Assembly (NCBI GenBank): GCA_942159475.1
Contig: OW804096.1
Coordinates: forward strand, 45,507,744 to 45,571,743
Origin: Sthenelais limicola
Taxonomy: Eukaryota; Annelida; Polychaeta; Phyllodocida; Sigalionidae
Direction of reading: 5' to 3'
DNA: 64,000 bases
Shown here one piece after another: positions 23,741-35,372 of the stretch; positions within the stretch are counted from its first letter, which is position 1, and each line of letters opens with the position of its first letter. The notes below the pieces were generated by a model. It worked only from the letters and a program-made list of their open reading frames with translations, did no database searches and was not told the DNA's origin. The position numbers and the translations under genes are program-made.

Positions 23741-24479
23741 CCTGCTGCTGATGCACAGGTGCAACTTTCACGGCGTGGCTGTCACTTTGTTACATATACA
23801 GCAGCAGATGCGTTCCACAATCTGACTCCTCACTCCCTGCTACTTAAATATTAACCCTCTGTCCAGATTCCTTGTTATCTCCCTGGATGGAAGGCAGTTC
23901 CAGTCGAAGGTGTACAAGGCGAACTGGATGCTACGCGAGCGCTAAAACAATGGTGGGGGGAACTGCCTAACTCTGTAATCTGGATACTACCAGAAAGCTT
24001 GTCTCTTGCTCGACTGGTAGAATGGCAGCTGCTGGGAGGCAAGACTAAACGATTGTGTGAGCAAGAGCGGCAGGGTTGGCCTTGGTTTGTGTCGTACGTT
24101 GATGTAGTAGGGGCATGCACTCTTGCCGCTTCCTCGGGTTTGGCTCCTATATATATCCTGTCCCATGCAGGGGGGCTATAGGTTCGGCTGGAAAGTGATT
24201 AGATATGGACTACCTGGACGCTTATATACCGTGAAGCATCTGGGCATGACAACGGGTCTTATTTAAATGTTTTCGCAAAGCGGGTCACATATTATATATG
24301 TGTGTATGTGGTCGTCACCATCGTCGTAGGTGTGGGTAGGTGTGTGTCGGTGGGGGGGGGGGGGGTAGGGATACGCCTGAAAATTAATTGAATGTGGATA
24401 TGTGGTGCTGAAAATACAAAAAGTAGCTATACGGTCACTCCTAGAATTTGGGGGTGGGATTTATAATGCAGGAACCAAA

Positions 24480-24910
24480 TCGGAGCTAAGAAAAAGAAAG
24501 AAAGAAGAAGCTACAGACTGTCAAAAACACCGCAATAAGATTTAATAAAAGGCTGGAGCAGACCAATAAATAATGGTCAGGCTCACATTGAATAAGATCT
24601 ACCAGAACTAGAAAAAAAAATCCCATTTACTAGAATTGTGGTTCATAATGGTCATAGATGATGACAATTTTGGATAAAAGGAAGGTAAATCTAGGATTAA
24701 CAGGGGGGGGATTTGAAAACAATAATTCCCAAGACAGAAATGATCAAAAGATCATTCATAAGTGGTGTACCCTCACTGTGGAACGGAACGGCCCCAGAGC
24801 AGCAAAATATTAATGATTTAAAAGATTTTAAGATGTTTTTGAAGCATCAATATGACCCCGACCCCGACCAGGTCAGTAAATACAAAAGTAAACAAAAATA
24901 GAGCCGTTTT
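24480..24910 (+). pseudogene. LINE reverse-transcriptase C-terminal remnant
   Basis: The end of the segment (24713-24901) reads KTEMIKRSFISGVPSLWNG and then a DLKDFKMFLKHQ tail, the usual C-terminal signature of jockey/CR1-like LINE polyproteins (R-SF-P--LWN-L------FK). The upstream 230 bases give broken matches to the region before it (TDCQKHRNKI-like words) with stops. The 5' extent is approximate. Confidence 0.6.
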
Positions 24911-27814
24911 ATATGGATGTATAGATTTGTAAGTCATATAAGTAAACTGTCAATTGTAAATATATTTGTATTGATATACGTTATAAGCAGAATAAGAGAT
25001 ATATCTGGAGGAGAATGTTGAAGAAATAGCTAGAAATTGAAATTTTGTAAATGTTAAGGGACAACTAGTAATATACAGGTTGGAATATGATTTTTCACAG
25101 ATTATATGTAAAACTATTGTCAAAAGAACAACAATAAATAGCTTAACTAGTTCGGGTGAGCAAAATGTAATCGGATAGACGATGCCCCCCCCCCCCACCG
25201 ATCGTCGTCGACAGCGACCGGGAGGAACCTCGTTGAAGATGGCAGGAGTACCATGATTTAGGGGGTCTATGTCCCCCTTGGATAAACACAATACTTACCA
25301 AAATGCTTCCGCCTCTTAATTTCCCATGTAATGACACTAGTTATGTTCAGATCGGACTATTATTTCGAAAGTTATGACAATTTTACTTAACCAGTGAAAG
25401 GGGGGTCCGGCCCCTATATTAAAAGCCCCCTCACGGCCCCCCTAGTGGAATGACGGCTGGACACTCGGACCAAAGTTGTTATTTAGACCCTAAGCTTTCA
25501 TTTGATACCAAGAACGAAACTTTTACACGAATTTGAAGTGACTGCCCCTCCTGGCACCCTACTATATACCTGCTGCTATATATAGGTGTCGTCCCGCTGG
25601 AGGGGCTTAATTCCACAGCCAACCGCCGAGCAGGGAACATCTTCAGATTGATGATTTTTGTATCCATTTATGGCCGAATCAATTTAAGCACAGTCACAAA
25701 AAAAAGTTTTATCCTCCATGGATGTTTTCTAGCGTTGCCACAACAATAATTAATAAAAAAACAAGTTACATTTATTCATATTATACAATCAACTCCAGAT
25801 AATAGTCTGATCATACATGAAATTGAAATTTATTCATGGCGTAATTAATACCCGTAATTGAGCCAATTCCTGTATTTTCCCTTGTGATTGCGACGAGTGT
25901 TTATTGCAGAATTTTGTGATTTCTTGAGTGCAGATCAGTCATAAAACATATATATATATACCTCAAAACAAGTGTTGTTCATAGTACCGACGTACAAATA
26001 CATTCATGTACTGTATACTTGTACGTTAGAGCTCTTATACATAGATCTTCTCATTAGCATAAGCTTCCACCCAATATTACTTCTTATATTTTGCACATGC
26101 ACATTTAAAATTCAAATGACAGTCTACGTATGATTCATCCCAGGTATGCATATAGCTTTCAACAGGTTTCAGAACATCGAATCTTCCAAGAACCAATGGC
26201 GAAGTTCTTGAGTGGGAGGTAATCAGGTATTATATATATTTCAACCAGCTTTGCAATTGAGAATCCTTATGAGTAGGCCTACATACATAACTTTTGCTGA
26301 CATTAACCTAGTCCATACCCGGACCCACACTCGCATAGGGATAGTGGGTCTGTGGAGAGACTAACATTAACCGAATGGACTGGACATGCGTGTTTGTCTT
26401 ATTACGTAATAACTGTAATAGCACACAGGGATCGAGGCGCCATGGGCTCTCCAGCCTTTTTGAGCATAGGGCCGGGCTCAGACCCACTCACTTTCCCAGC
26501 TAAATATCTCAGCTTCTACTACTCACATCTAATCCGCCTTGGTATCATTTTAAAGATAATTTCAGGGGCTTCATCATTTCCCCCAGAGACAAAACGCAAG
26601 ACAAGAGTGTGGAATGGAGAGATCTAAAGAATGAGATCTAAGGAGATCATCAGATAAGCTGGTCACTTCTTTCTGTATCTGTCTTTCTCACTTGCCTTTA
26701 CCCGCCAAGAAGGGCGGGTAAATTTTGAGTTTTACCCGCCACATAATTTTTTACCCTCATTTGGCGGCGGGCAGGTGTTAATTTCACACTCTGAATTCTT
26801 TCTCATATCCATTGTCTATACGTCCTGAAGTCATCATATGTAAGAACCATATGTATCTTATCTGGACTAAATAGAATATAGAGCCTATGTGATGTCACCA
26901 TGGTATACGGTGGTTCGCGCCCCTAGCAAAACGCGCTCGTCAATTAGCTGCAGAAAGTGCCCCTCTTTTTTCCCACTTGCCTGACAACTACGGTGCTGCA
27001 GAGCTGTTATACCAATATTTCCATGGGTTGATATTGTATTCAAGGGTGTCAGTTAGGGGGCTCAAGATTTGTACCCACAGATGAATAATTATTAATCGTT
27101 GTTTAGGCCCCTACTGTTCCAGAAATCAGGGTAAGGAATACCCCCCTTTGAATAGAGTTTCCCATTTTGTATAAGCCCCATTTCCCAAATCCCGCAGGTT
27201 TTCAATTTGGAATCCCATTTTTCTATTTGTAATCCCTATCTGGAAAAAAATAAATCCCGAAGCCCTTTTAAATCCTGAATCCCGACCTAAAGAAAGTGCA
27301 TGGTAATTCAATGGTATAGACATGGTGTTTACTAGTATGTGGGAGGAGGAGGTAGACCTCCTACCGTAGAGGGATCACTTTCATACTGAAGTTGGTACAG
27401 AAGTCACACGTCATCGGGTAGCTCTAACTGGTGTGAAAACATTAGGGGGGGGGGGAGTAACAAGTGCTTTTTCCTAGGGGCACAAAACACCTGTATTCTA
27501 TTAAATTGTTCATTAAATTGTTCATATGCACAGAATGCTCAGGCACTAAGAGTTTGAAAGATGAATAATAACAGAGTAATTAAATCAATTATTGTTCCCC
27601 GACCTAGGCACCTGCAAATTTTATCTTTCAAGTATTTGATCCTGACAAAACGTTTCCCATGGAAACGCCAGCTACCTACATTCATGTACATTAAGTTCAA
27701 ACTAATTGTAAGGTTTATAAATCGACCAATAGTTAAATAATCGATACCGTTATCTTAATACTTGTTCTTACCATAGAACTCAAGGGAGTTCTATGTTCTT
27801 ACTTTTCTTTTCAG
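24911..27814. other. No gene recognised
   Basis: Contains C/G runs (25187-25196, 27446-27455), a 10-bp perfect hairpin (TTTACCCGCC, 26697-26722) with a third copy of its arm just downstream, and unassigned AT-rich sequence. A possible minus-strand donor (CATTTTG|GTAAGT, near 25295) is not linked to an ORF that starts with ATG. Confidence 0.4.
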
Positions 27815-27897
27815 GTGCGGCAACGAGTTTAAAACAGAAGAGATGAAACTATGTCCGATGCTATACCCGAGCTTGTTTGGTCCTGCTGTGAACCACG
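27815..27897 (+). CDS. Orphan internal coding exon, unknown protein
   Basis: Strong acceptor TTCTTTTCAG and donor CACG|GTAAGG enclose 83 bases with one open frame: one base completing a codon, 27 codons (CGNEFKTEEMKLCP through LFGPAVNH), and one base left over. The other two frames have stops. Two cysteines eleven residues apart are the only feature. Neighbouring exons were not located. The phase is compatible with the 5248-5345 exon upstream, but nothing else links them. Confidence 0.4.
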
Positions 27898-30084
27898 GTA
27901 AGGGGTCTGGGGGAGAAAATCGGGGAAAGGATCATAAATTACCATAAAATGCCATAAAAACCACATGTTCTGGCAAATTTCAACTCATTAATGTATACAG
28001 AGAAATGGAAATATCACTACATTTAACATTGGTTCGATCTGATTTGAAGAATTACCATGAGACCTATGGATGAGAAAATGAGTAGGCTACATACACATTG
28101 ACATATTTTATATGCTTCAAATAAAATCGTTGGATAAGTTAATGAAAAAAACTGACTGAAAATTAGTCAACAACTGAATTACTTCATGATAATTGCTCAT
28201 TTCTATTTTATTTTCACAAATGAGATGTACAGGTCCCAAGCTATAGATGTTCTGAACCTGAATGTCAAGGTATAAATCAGATTTATGCAATATTTAAACA
28301 ATAGTGAAAGAAATTTCACTAGCACCTCCAAAACGGAAAATGAGCGGGGAGACTGAAGGCCCTAGTTTAAGAAGGGCCAAACAACCTCGAATGTAAGGGG
28401 TGGCCTCCTGGGCCATCAGATTTCAAGATAAGATGGGATGGGGAAATTTGTTAGGGACACCCTGGAAGACCTGTGAATGCAAATCCGCAGATGGATATTA
28501 TATCATATTAAATTATAAAAATGATCGTCCAATTTCTAGACGTGATGCAAAATGAACCTGGAAATAAAACTATAACAACAACAACAAACTCGTTGGGTGC
28601 GGTTACAAATAAATATGATAGTTATAACATTTCATCATCGCTAGACTGGTGTTTCCCTTAATCAACCTTTTCAATTATATTGTTAATCATATGTAAATGT
28701 AGGCCAGACACTGCTTGGATCCCCTTTAGTTAATCCATTATGCTAACTTTTCTGTTTATTTAGACTGACCTCTGCATGTGGACTGCTATATTAGAGGCAG
28801 GGGAATAAAAGTGCTGACAAGCAACTAAATGTTCGATCATCGTCACCTGATCAAAACCTGTTGGGAACCATGCACCCATGACCTTGTGAGTCATTCATCT
28901 CATGACATGCTTTGAAGCAATTCTATATGTACTTTTCCATTACACAGCACATTAATACACTTGTGCCTATTAGTAAGATCAGGTATTGGCATTCTCAAAG
29001 GTTGCTGTGTTATTCAATGAACACGTTGTTGTCATTTTCACATAGAAGGACTTAGTGAACGACACGTACCCCTTGCTATGTTTGTAGGTTGAGTTGATGA
29101 TACCGTAACGATGAGCAACCAAAGCGAATATACTTTCACACTAATGATAATCCCCTGAAGTCCACTTCACATCATTAATCTCGGACTAAAAGTCCAGCAG
29201 TTTATAACGGTTATCTCAGATTCTGTGCTGTCTTATCAGGCTCTACTATTGGCTGTGTTTTACCAAAGATTACTATATAGGTGAGACCATATCGGTTTTT
29301 GTCAAATCAAAGAATTGCATGGTTACTACATTTGAAATTCTTCTTTTGATGGGTTGGTGGTCGGATGTATAGAGGGAAATTCCGAATAGATTATAACCCA
29401 CGAAATGACTATTTATACCTAGATCCCAGATTTGGGTCACGTCGATTTCATTGATTTCCTGCACGACAGCCCCAAATTTAAATAAATCAATAACTCCTAG
29501 CTATTCCTGCTTGTACAGTAGAGTGATTGTGTGTGAAGACTGGATGGGATTTATTCTCAGATGATGTAAAACTCCCAGTCCTCGACATTTGTCTTGTTAC
29601 ACCATTTATTGCTTTATAAATATTATACAAAACAGGAGTCCTTCTTACCCGCACTTGGAGTGAATGATTGTACAAACCGAAACGCCAATATGTTTGGGGA
29701 TCTGGTGCTAACTGTTCATTCTATAAATCTTAGATGTAACTTTAATTTCTTTTTGGGCGGTCTGAAGTTGATAATATACTTGCCATTAAATAAAAAAAAT
29801 GTATTTAGCTGGAAAGCTTTTGGGTTTTCATCATTATAATAACTACTATCGAAATCAGGATTCACTTAAATCTGTAACCCATCCTACTAATATTGATATC
29901 GATAAAGCAAAATATACTCTGACTGTCACTGAGATTGAGATAACATTTTGTCTTCTATTCAAGTGCTATGTATTCATATTAAACGCCAGCTATGTTCCTA
30001 ATGTAAACTTGTTAACGCTGTATAACTTATGTATAACTTATATTTTCCTAAACGAATGTCGATTTATAAACCTTATATGTGACA
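27898..30084. other. No gene recognised
   Basis: AT-rich. ORFs of up to about 100 codons near 29.6-30.1 kb have no recognisable domain and biased AT codon content. Confidence 0.4.
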
Positions 30085-30090
30085 TAAAAC

Positions 30091-30142
30091 TATGGAAAGC
30101 GGAATGCATATAACCGAAAATTGCGCATGCGCAAAAAGCGGC
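30091..30142 (+). repeat. Left terminal inverted repeat
   Basis: TATGGAAAGCGG, a short variable AATG, then ATATAACCGAAAATTGCGC and GCAAAAAGCGGC. It includes the palindrome TTGCGCATGCGCAA. Confidence 0.8.
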
Positions 30143-30302
30143 TCAATAGTAATTGAATGGGGAGCGTCCTTTTCGCATCCGTCAAAATCGGCCGATACAT
30201 ACGGGATCCTCCGACTAAAGCGGGTGCGCCAAATGCACGCTGCGTTTTTTTCGGCCGGTAATTTCGGCCGCGGCCGAAAAAAACGGGTGACTAAGCGTTA
30301 AA

Positions 30303-30374
30303 CGCGCATGTGTGACCGAAATCGGCGCATGTGTGACCGAAATCGGCGCATGTGTGACCGAAATTGGCGCATGA
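30303..30374 (+). repeat. 21-bp subterminal tandem repeat
   Basis: Three full copies and a partial copy of a GCGCATGTGTGACCGAAATC-type unit. Two copies of a TTTTGCGTCAAATGCG phrase follow at about 30396-30440. Confidence 0.8.
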
Positions 30375-30533
30375 CACACCAATATTTTCGCCCGTCTTTT
30401 GCGTCAAATGCGCATCTTTTGCGTCAAATGCGGCCGTCAAATGGGCCCGGAGATGAAGGGAGGTAGGGTATGGGGGAGGAGGGGTATGTAACATGTACAA
30501 TATAATGAAACGTAATTTTTTACGTTCACATAC

Positions 30534-30846
30534 ACCCCCTGTGCCTCCTCCTGGACATACCCCTGTACCTCCTCCTGTACATACTCCTGTACCTCCAACC
30601 TGTACATACTCCTGTACATACCCCTGTAGCTCCTCCTGTACGTCCTTCTGTACACCCCCCTGTACCTCCTCCTGTACACCCCCTGTACCTCCTTCTGTAC
30701 ACCCCCTGTATCTCCTCCTGTACGTCCTCCTGTACATATAAATCCTCCTGTACACACCCCCTGTCCATACCCCTGTATCTCCTCCTGTCCACCCCCCTGT
30801 ACCTCCTCCTGTACATACCGCTGTACCTCCTCCTGTACCTCCTCCT
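30534..30846. repeat. Pyrimidine-rich minisatellite (CTCCTCCTGTAC)
   Basis: About 25 variant copies of a 9-15-bp unit based on CTCCTCCTGTAC. Long frames on both strands across it are repeat artefacts. Confidence 0.9.
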
Positions 30847-31663
30847 ACCTGGATGCTACTATTATACATAATTATTCTATTTGTGTACCTCATTTGCATT
30901 GTTCAGGTATATACACCTGTACAAGTACACGCCTCATTCAGTGAGGAAGAATAAAGTTCAAAATTCAAAATGATGTTAGATATAGGTAAATACCGATATT
31001 GATAAAATGAAAGAGAAAATATACAGTATCATGGCTTTATATCATATAGATCGCAGTTTCCACTTATATGGGTCAGATTTTCAGAAAATGTATAATTGGC
31101 AGCTTTACACATTTAATAAATCCTGCTATTCAAATTTGGCTGAAAAATGAAGAATACCGGCATCATCATGAAAGTATATCAATATACATATATATAATCA
31201 TACAATTCTATACCTACCAAGAGACTGTTTTGGTGAATATTCATGTAGAGTAGTTGAGCAATTGTTCCTCGGATTGTTTTCATATATTTAGGCAATTGTG
31301 AACAATGTATTGGTCTAAAACTTATCACCCATGTGTTGCCCCTAATAACCCCCTCATTAAAGATGGGGCAATGGACCAGCATACATAGACATGGCAAGGA
31401 GGTTCTGCTCTTTGATAAAAATTAAGATTTATTCAGATCGGACCATTTTAAGGGAGGATTTACAAGCTTTTTTTCCATTTAAAATTAAGATATTTCACAT
31501 TTTTGGCATTACCTGGTATGTTCAATGGGTTAGGGCCTAGATCTATTAACAAATCATATCAAATATATACATGAACCATGTTACCTCTCTTAAGCATAGA
31601 TGTGTTATGCTTCAGTGGAAACATTCACCTCATTCATCCCCTTTCTTCTAATTAATTACTAGT

Positions 31664-32040
31664 ACTGGAGGAGATGTTCTGGAGGAGGTTACTAGAGGGG
31701 TTACTGGAGGAGATGTTCTGGAGGAGGTTACTGGAGGGGTTACTGGAGGAGGTTACTGGGGAGGGTTAGTGGAGGAGTTCATTGGAGGAGGTTACTGGAG
31801 GAGTTAATAATGGAGGAGGTTACTGGAGCGAGTTAAAGGAGAAGTTCATTGGAGGAGGTAATGGAGAAGGTAAGTGGAGGTGGTTACTGGAGGAGCTCAC
31901 TGGAGGTGGTTACTGGAGGTGCCTATTGGAAGTGGTTACTGGAGGTGCCTACTGGAGGTGGTTACTGGAGGTGCCTACTGGAGGTGGTTACTGGAAGAGC
32001 CTACTGGAGGTGGTTACTGGAAGAGCCCACTGGAGGTAGT
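31664..32040. repeat. GGAGGTGGTTACT minisatellite
   Basis: Tandem variants of TGGAGGAGGTTACTGG, later alternating GGAGGTGGTTACT and GGAGGTGCCTACT (26-bp higher-order unit from about 31906). Confidence 0.9.
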
Positions 32041-32697
32041 ATAGGTATATATAAGATATATTATATAGGATGAATATGTGTATGTATGAATAATCGTAAA
32101 GAGTATCAGGAAGTCCGAGTTAGAACATGCACAATTTATCGTTGGCAATCGTTGGTAAAAATATACTCTATATAGGATGAGATATTCGCCGAAATAATGT
32201 CTACAATTATGCCCGAATACTTATGCTCATTACTCAACAATTATTTAAACCTTTTACACAATTTAAATTGTATTAAATACCCCAACATATTCATTTGACT
32301 TTCCTAATCTCATATGATTATTGGGCAATTATTTGTACCTCTATTTGCAATCGTTGGTAAAGTAGCTAAATATACTATTAGGATGAGCTTCGAAGTAGAT
32401 AGTTATATTCAATGCATGATCTTGAGACTTGTACATTTAGTAAATTTTGCTAAATTAGGCTGCAATTTAGTCAATACTAGGTAAATTCGAGTATATTCGG
32501 TATTGCATTGATTCTAGCAATCTGTTTAGTTAGGATGAACTGTAATTTGAACTTTATTTTCGTCTGAAATTTGGGTTATTTGAGAAGGTTGGTGAAGTTG
32601 AATTGTACATTTTCTGAAAATCTGACTCATATATGTATTAGCTTTTCTTCATGAACAGAATTCAATTCAGCTTGGAATCTGACTTAATCAAATCTGT
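32041..32697. other. Spacer between arrays, nothing recognised
   Basis: AT-rich. The phrase GCAATCGTTGGTAAA occurs twice (about 32145 and 32348), each near TATACT...AGGATGAG, so an old internal duplication is likely. Confidence 0.5.
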
Positions 32698-33287
32698 AGA
32701 GGGCAGAGGGTCTGAGGGAAGGGTGACTGAGGGAGGAGGGGCCAATCTGTGGTCTGAGGGGGCCAATCTGAGGGAGGAGGGTGTGTGGGAGGAGGGATTG
32801 AGGGAGGGTCTGAGGGAGGTGGGCCCGAGGGAGGAGGGTCTGAGGGAGGGACTGAGGAAGGAGGGTACGAGGGATGTGGGTGTGAGGGAGGCGGGTATAA
32901 GGGCGGAGGGTTTGAGGGAGGGGTGTGTGAGGGAGGAGGGTATAAGGGCGGAGGGTATGAGGGAGAAGGATGTGAGGGAGGAGAGTAAAAGGGCGGAGGG
33001 TATGAGGGAGAAGGGTGTGAGGACGGGGGGTATGAGGGTGGGGGGTATGAGGGAGGTGGGTATGAGGGAGAAGGGTGTGAGGGAGGAGGGTATAAGGGCG
33101 GAGGGTATGAGAGAGGAGGGTATAAGGGCAGAGGGTATGACGGAAGTGGGTGTGAGGGAGAAGGGTGTGAGGGAGGAGGGTATAAGGGCGGAGGGTATGA
33201 GGGAAGTGGGTGTGAGGGAGAAGGGGTGTGAGGGTGTGAGGGAGGAGGGTATGAGGGATAAGGGTGTGAGGCAGGAGGGTATAATTT
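32698..33287. repeat. GAGGGAGGAGGGTAT minisatellite
   Basis: About 38 copies of a 15-bp purine-rich unit. Because the unit is a multiple of three, frames stay open for over 200 codons on both strands (EGMREKGVREEG-like words on the plus strand). There is no sign that these are genes. Confidence 0.92.
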
Positions 33288-33660
33288 ATTGAATAATTTA
33301 TTGGCATGTATAGGAGACTTCAGAGTGCAGCACTTTTCACCATATTAAGAGGTTAATGTGTGGTGGAGACATGTGACTCATTTTCCTGTAACACATCACA
33401 TAATATATGCATATATATGCATAGATAGATGGGTCATATTTCAGAAAATGTACAATTCGCCTTGCCAGTGCTGCTGTTCAACACATTGCAATGATTCTAG
33501 GGGTGTATCAATTTCACATTAATCATGGTGTGAGGTGGGTCAGATCATTGATTCATTCATTCACTCATTTGGCACTGGGAGATTGGACACCACTGAGGTA
33601 GGACACTTGCTTACATACTGGCTTGCTACCCATACTAACTGCCCATACAACCCTTCCCAC

Positions 33661-34336
33661 TATATCCCTACCATACAACCTTCTCATCTTTCAACCCTCA
33701 TAACTTCTAAACTATTAATTTTACTTATTAAATTTTCACTCTCATTATGATTCTTATTTACCCCTCTACTATTTTCAATTAAAAATTCTTTAAAATTATC
33801 AACCCTCCCTATTATCGCTCACCTTACCACTATATCCCTACCATACAACCTTCTCATCTTTCAACCCTTATAACTTCTAAACTATTAATTTTACTTATTA
33901 AATTTTCACTCTCATCATGATTCTTATTTACCCCTCTACCATTTTCAATTAAATATTCTTTAAAATTATCAACCCTCCCTATTATCGCTCACCTTACCAC
34001 TATATCCCTACCATACAACCTTCTCATCTTTCAACCCTTATAACTTCTAAACTATTAATTTTACTTATTAAATTTTCACTCTCATCATGATTCTTATTTA
34101 CCCCTCTACCATTTTCAATTAAAAATTCTTTAAAATTATCAACACTCCCTATTATCGCTCACCTTACCACTATATCCCTACCATACAACCTTCTCATCTT
34201 TCAACCCTTATAACTTCTAAACTATTAATTTTCCTTACTTTTTTCACCCTCATTACAATTCTTATTTACCCCTCTACCATTTTCAATTATAAATTCTTTA
34301 AAATTATCAAGATTCCCTATTATCGCTCACCTTTTC
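33661..34336. repeat. 170-bp tandem satellite, four copies
   Basis: The phrase TATATCCCTACCATACAACC starts at 33661, 33831, 34001 and 34171, exactly 170 bases apart. The first three copies are nearly identical and the fourth is shortened and diverged. Unlike the neighbouring minisatellites it is AT-rich with no obvious internal repeat. Confidence 0.93.
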
Positions 34337-34429
34337 CCCCCTATACAACTCCAACCTACACTACCTCCCATTACTTCTACCATAACTTTTATCTCTATTT
34401 CCCCTTTTATCATAACCAGTGTTATTAGT

Positions 34430-34800
34430 GTATCTCTTGTCCCTCATCTCTTATCTCTCATCCCTCATCTCTTCCCTCTCATCCCTCATCTCTCACTTCT
34501 TGTCCCTCATCTCTTGATATCTCTCCTTCTCACTCTGCCTCCCTCTCTCTGCCCCCCCCCCCCCCCCCACCATCCTGTCCCCTTTCCTGTCTCTATGAGC
34601 CATCTCACCCTCCCATGCCTTCTCTCCCCTCCCCTAACTCTTTCTCTCCACCCCCTCTTCCACCTCTGTCATTCTCTCCCTCTGCCCCTCTCTGCCCCTC
34701 CCTCTCTTTCATCTGCCCCTCTCCATGATCTATCTCTTCCTGCCCCATTCTCTCCCCCTGCCTCCCTCCCCTGCCTCCCACCCCTACCTCACCCACCCTG
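34430..34800. repeat. Polypyrimidine tract with CTCATCTCT repeats and C17 run
   Basis: Begins as CCCTCATCTCTTATCTCT-like repeats, then CT/CCT-rich sequence with a C17 run at 34552-34568. Open frames here are compositional. Confidence 0.85.
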
Positions 34801-35314
34801 CCCCTCCCATATAGATCGTCATTTCCGCTTATATGTGACTATGGGTGCAGAGGGGGGGGGGGGGCGTCATCATGCAAGAATATCAATATAAATATATACC
34901 ATATATAATCATACAATTGTTTCACATACTAACAATAAGCAACAGCTGAACTACCCCAACTTCTAAAATGTTTTATCTTCCATTATGACCCCCTCCCCAC
35001 CTGCCAACACACACAAACACAAGAAGCAATTCATATGAATAATGATATTAGAACGAGTATTTGACGGGGGCGAAAATATCGGTGCGAAAATACCCAACTG
35101 GAATTCTGGCATCTGGCCGCATATTTCGGCCGCCATTGTCGGCGACAAAAGCGGCCGCCAATGCGACGAAAGCGGTAAGAGTTCCGAAATCGACGGCTAG
35201 ACTACCGAAATCGACGGCTAGACTACCGAAAATTGCGGCCGTCTGTGCGAAAAAAGCGGCTACCTTGCCGTGAAAGTCGGGTGAGTTCCTGTCGATGTTG
35301 CGATAAAAACGGTT

Positions 35315-35366
35315 GCCGCTTTTTGCGCATGCGCAATTTTCGGTTATATGAATCCCGCTTTCCATA
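35315..35366 (-). repeat. Right terminal inverted repeat
   Basis: Inverted copy of 30091-30142. Just inside, ACTACCGAAATCGACGGCTAG is present twice (about 35190-35236), the counterpart of the left subterminal repeats. Confidence 0.8.
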
Positions 35367-35372
35367 TAAAAC

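Larger units (their letters stand above)
30085..35372. mobile_element. 5.3-kb inverted-repeat element filled with tandem arrays
   Basis: A 52-bp terminal inverted repeat (starting TATGGAAAGCGG) at 30091-30142 recurs inverted at 35315-35366 with only two differing positions, and TAAAAC flanks it directly on both sides (30085-30090, 35367-35372), as expected of a 6-bp target-site duplication. GC-rich subterminal zones with short tandem repeats containing ACCGAAATCG follow on both sides. The interior is almost wholly minisatellites and a 170-bp satellite, with no transposase. It is therefore a non-autonomous DNA transposon of uncertain superfamily. Confidence 0.7.

Noticed and set aside
23875..24181. 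GC-richer ORFs on both strands
   Set aside because: No recognisable domain or splice context; may be a scrap of an unknown repeat.
30291..30899. Long Gly/Thr-rich minus-strand ORF and plus-strand Pro-rich ORFs
   Set aside because: Translations of the CTCCTCCTGTAC minisatellite.
32651..33307. 213- and 207-codon frames on opposite strands
   Set aside because: They exist only because a 15-bp minisatellite unit is a multiple of three; no domain and no promoter.
30303..34336. CRISPR-like arrays
   Set aside because: Repeats are contiguous or degenerate without unique spacers, and the sequence is eukaryotic.
34514..34891. Leu/Pro/Ser-rich 125-codon ORF
   Set aside because: Polypyrimidine tract with a C17 run; no coding signal.
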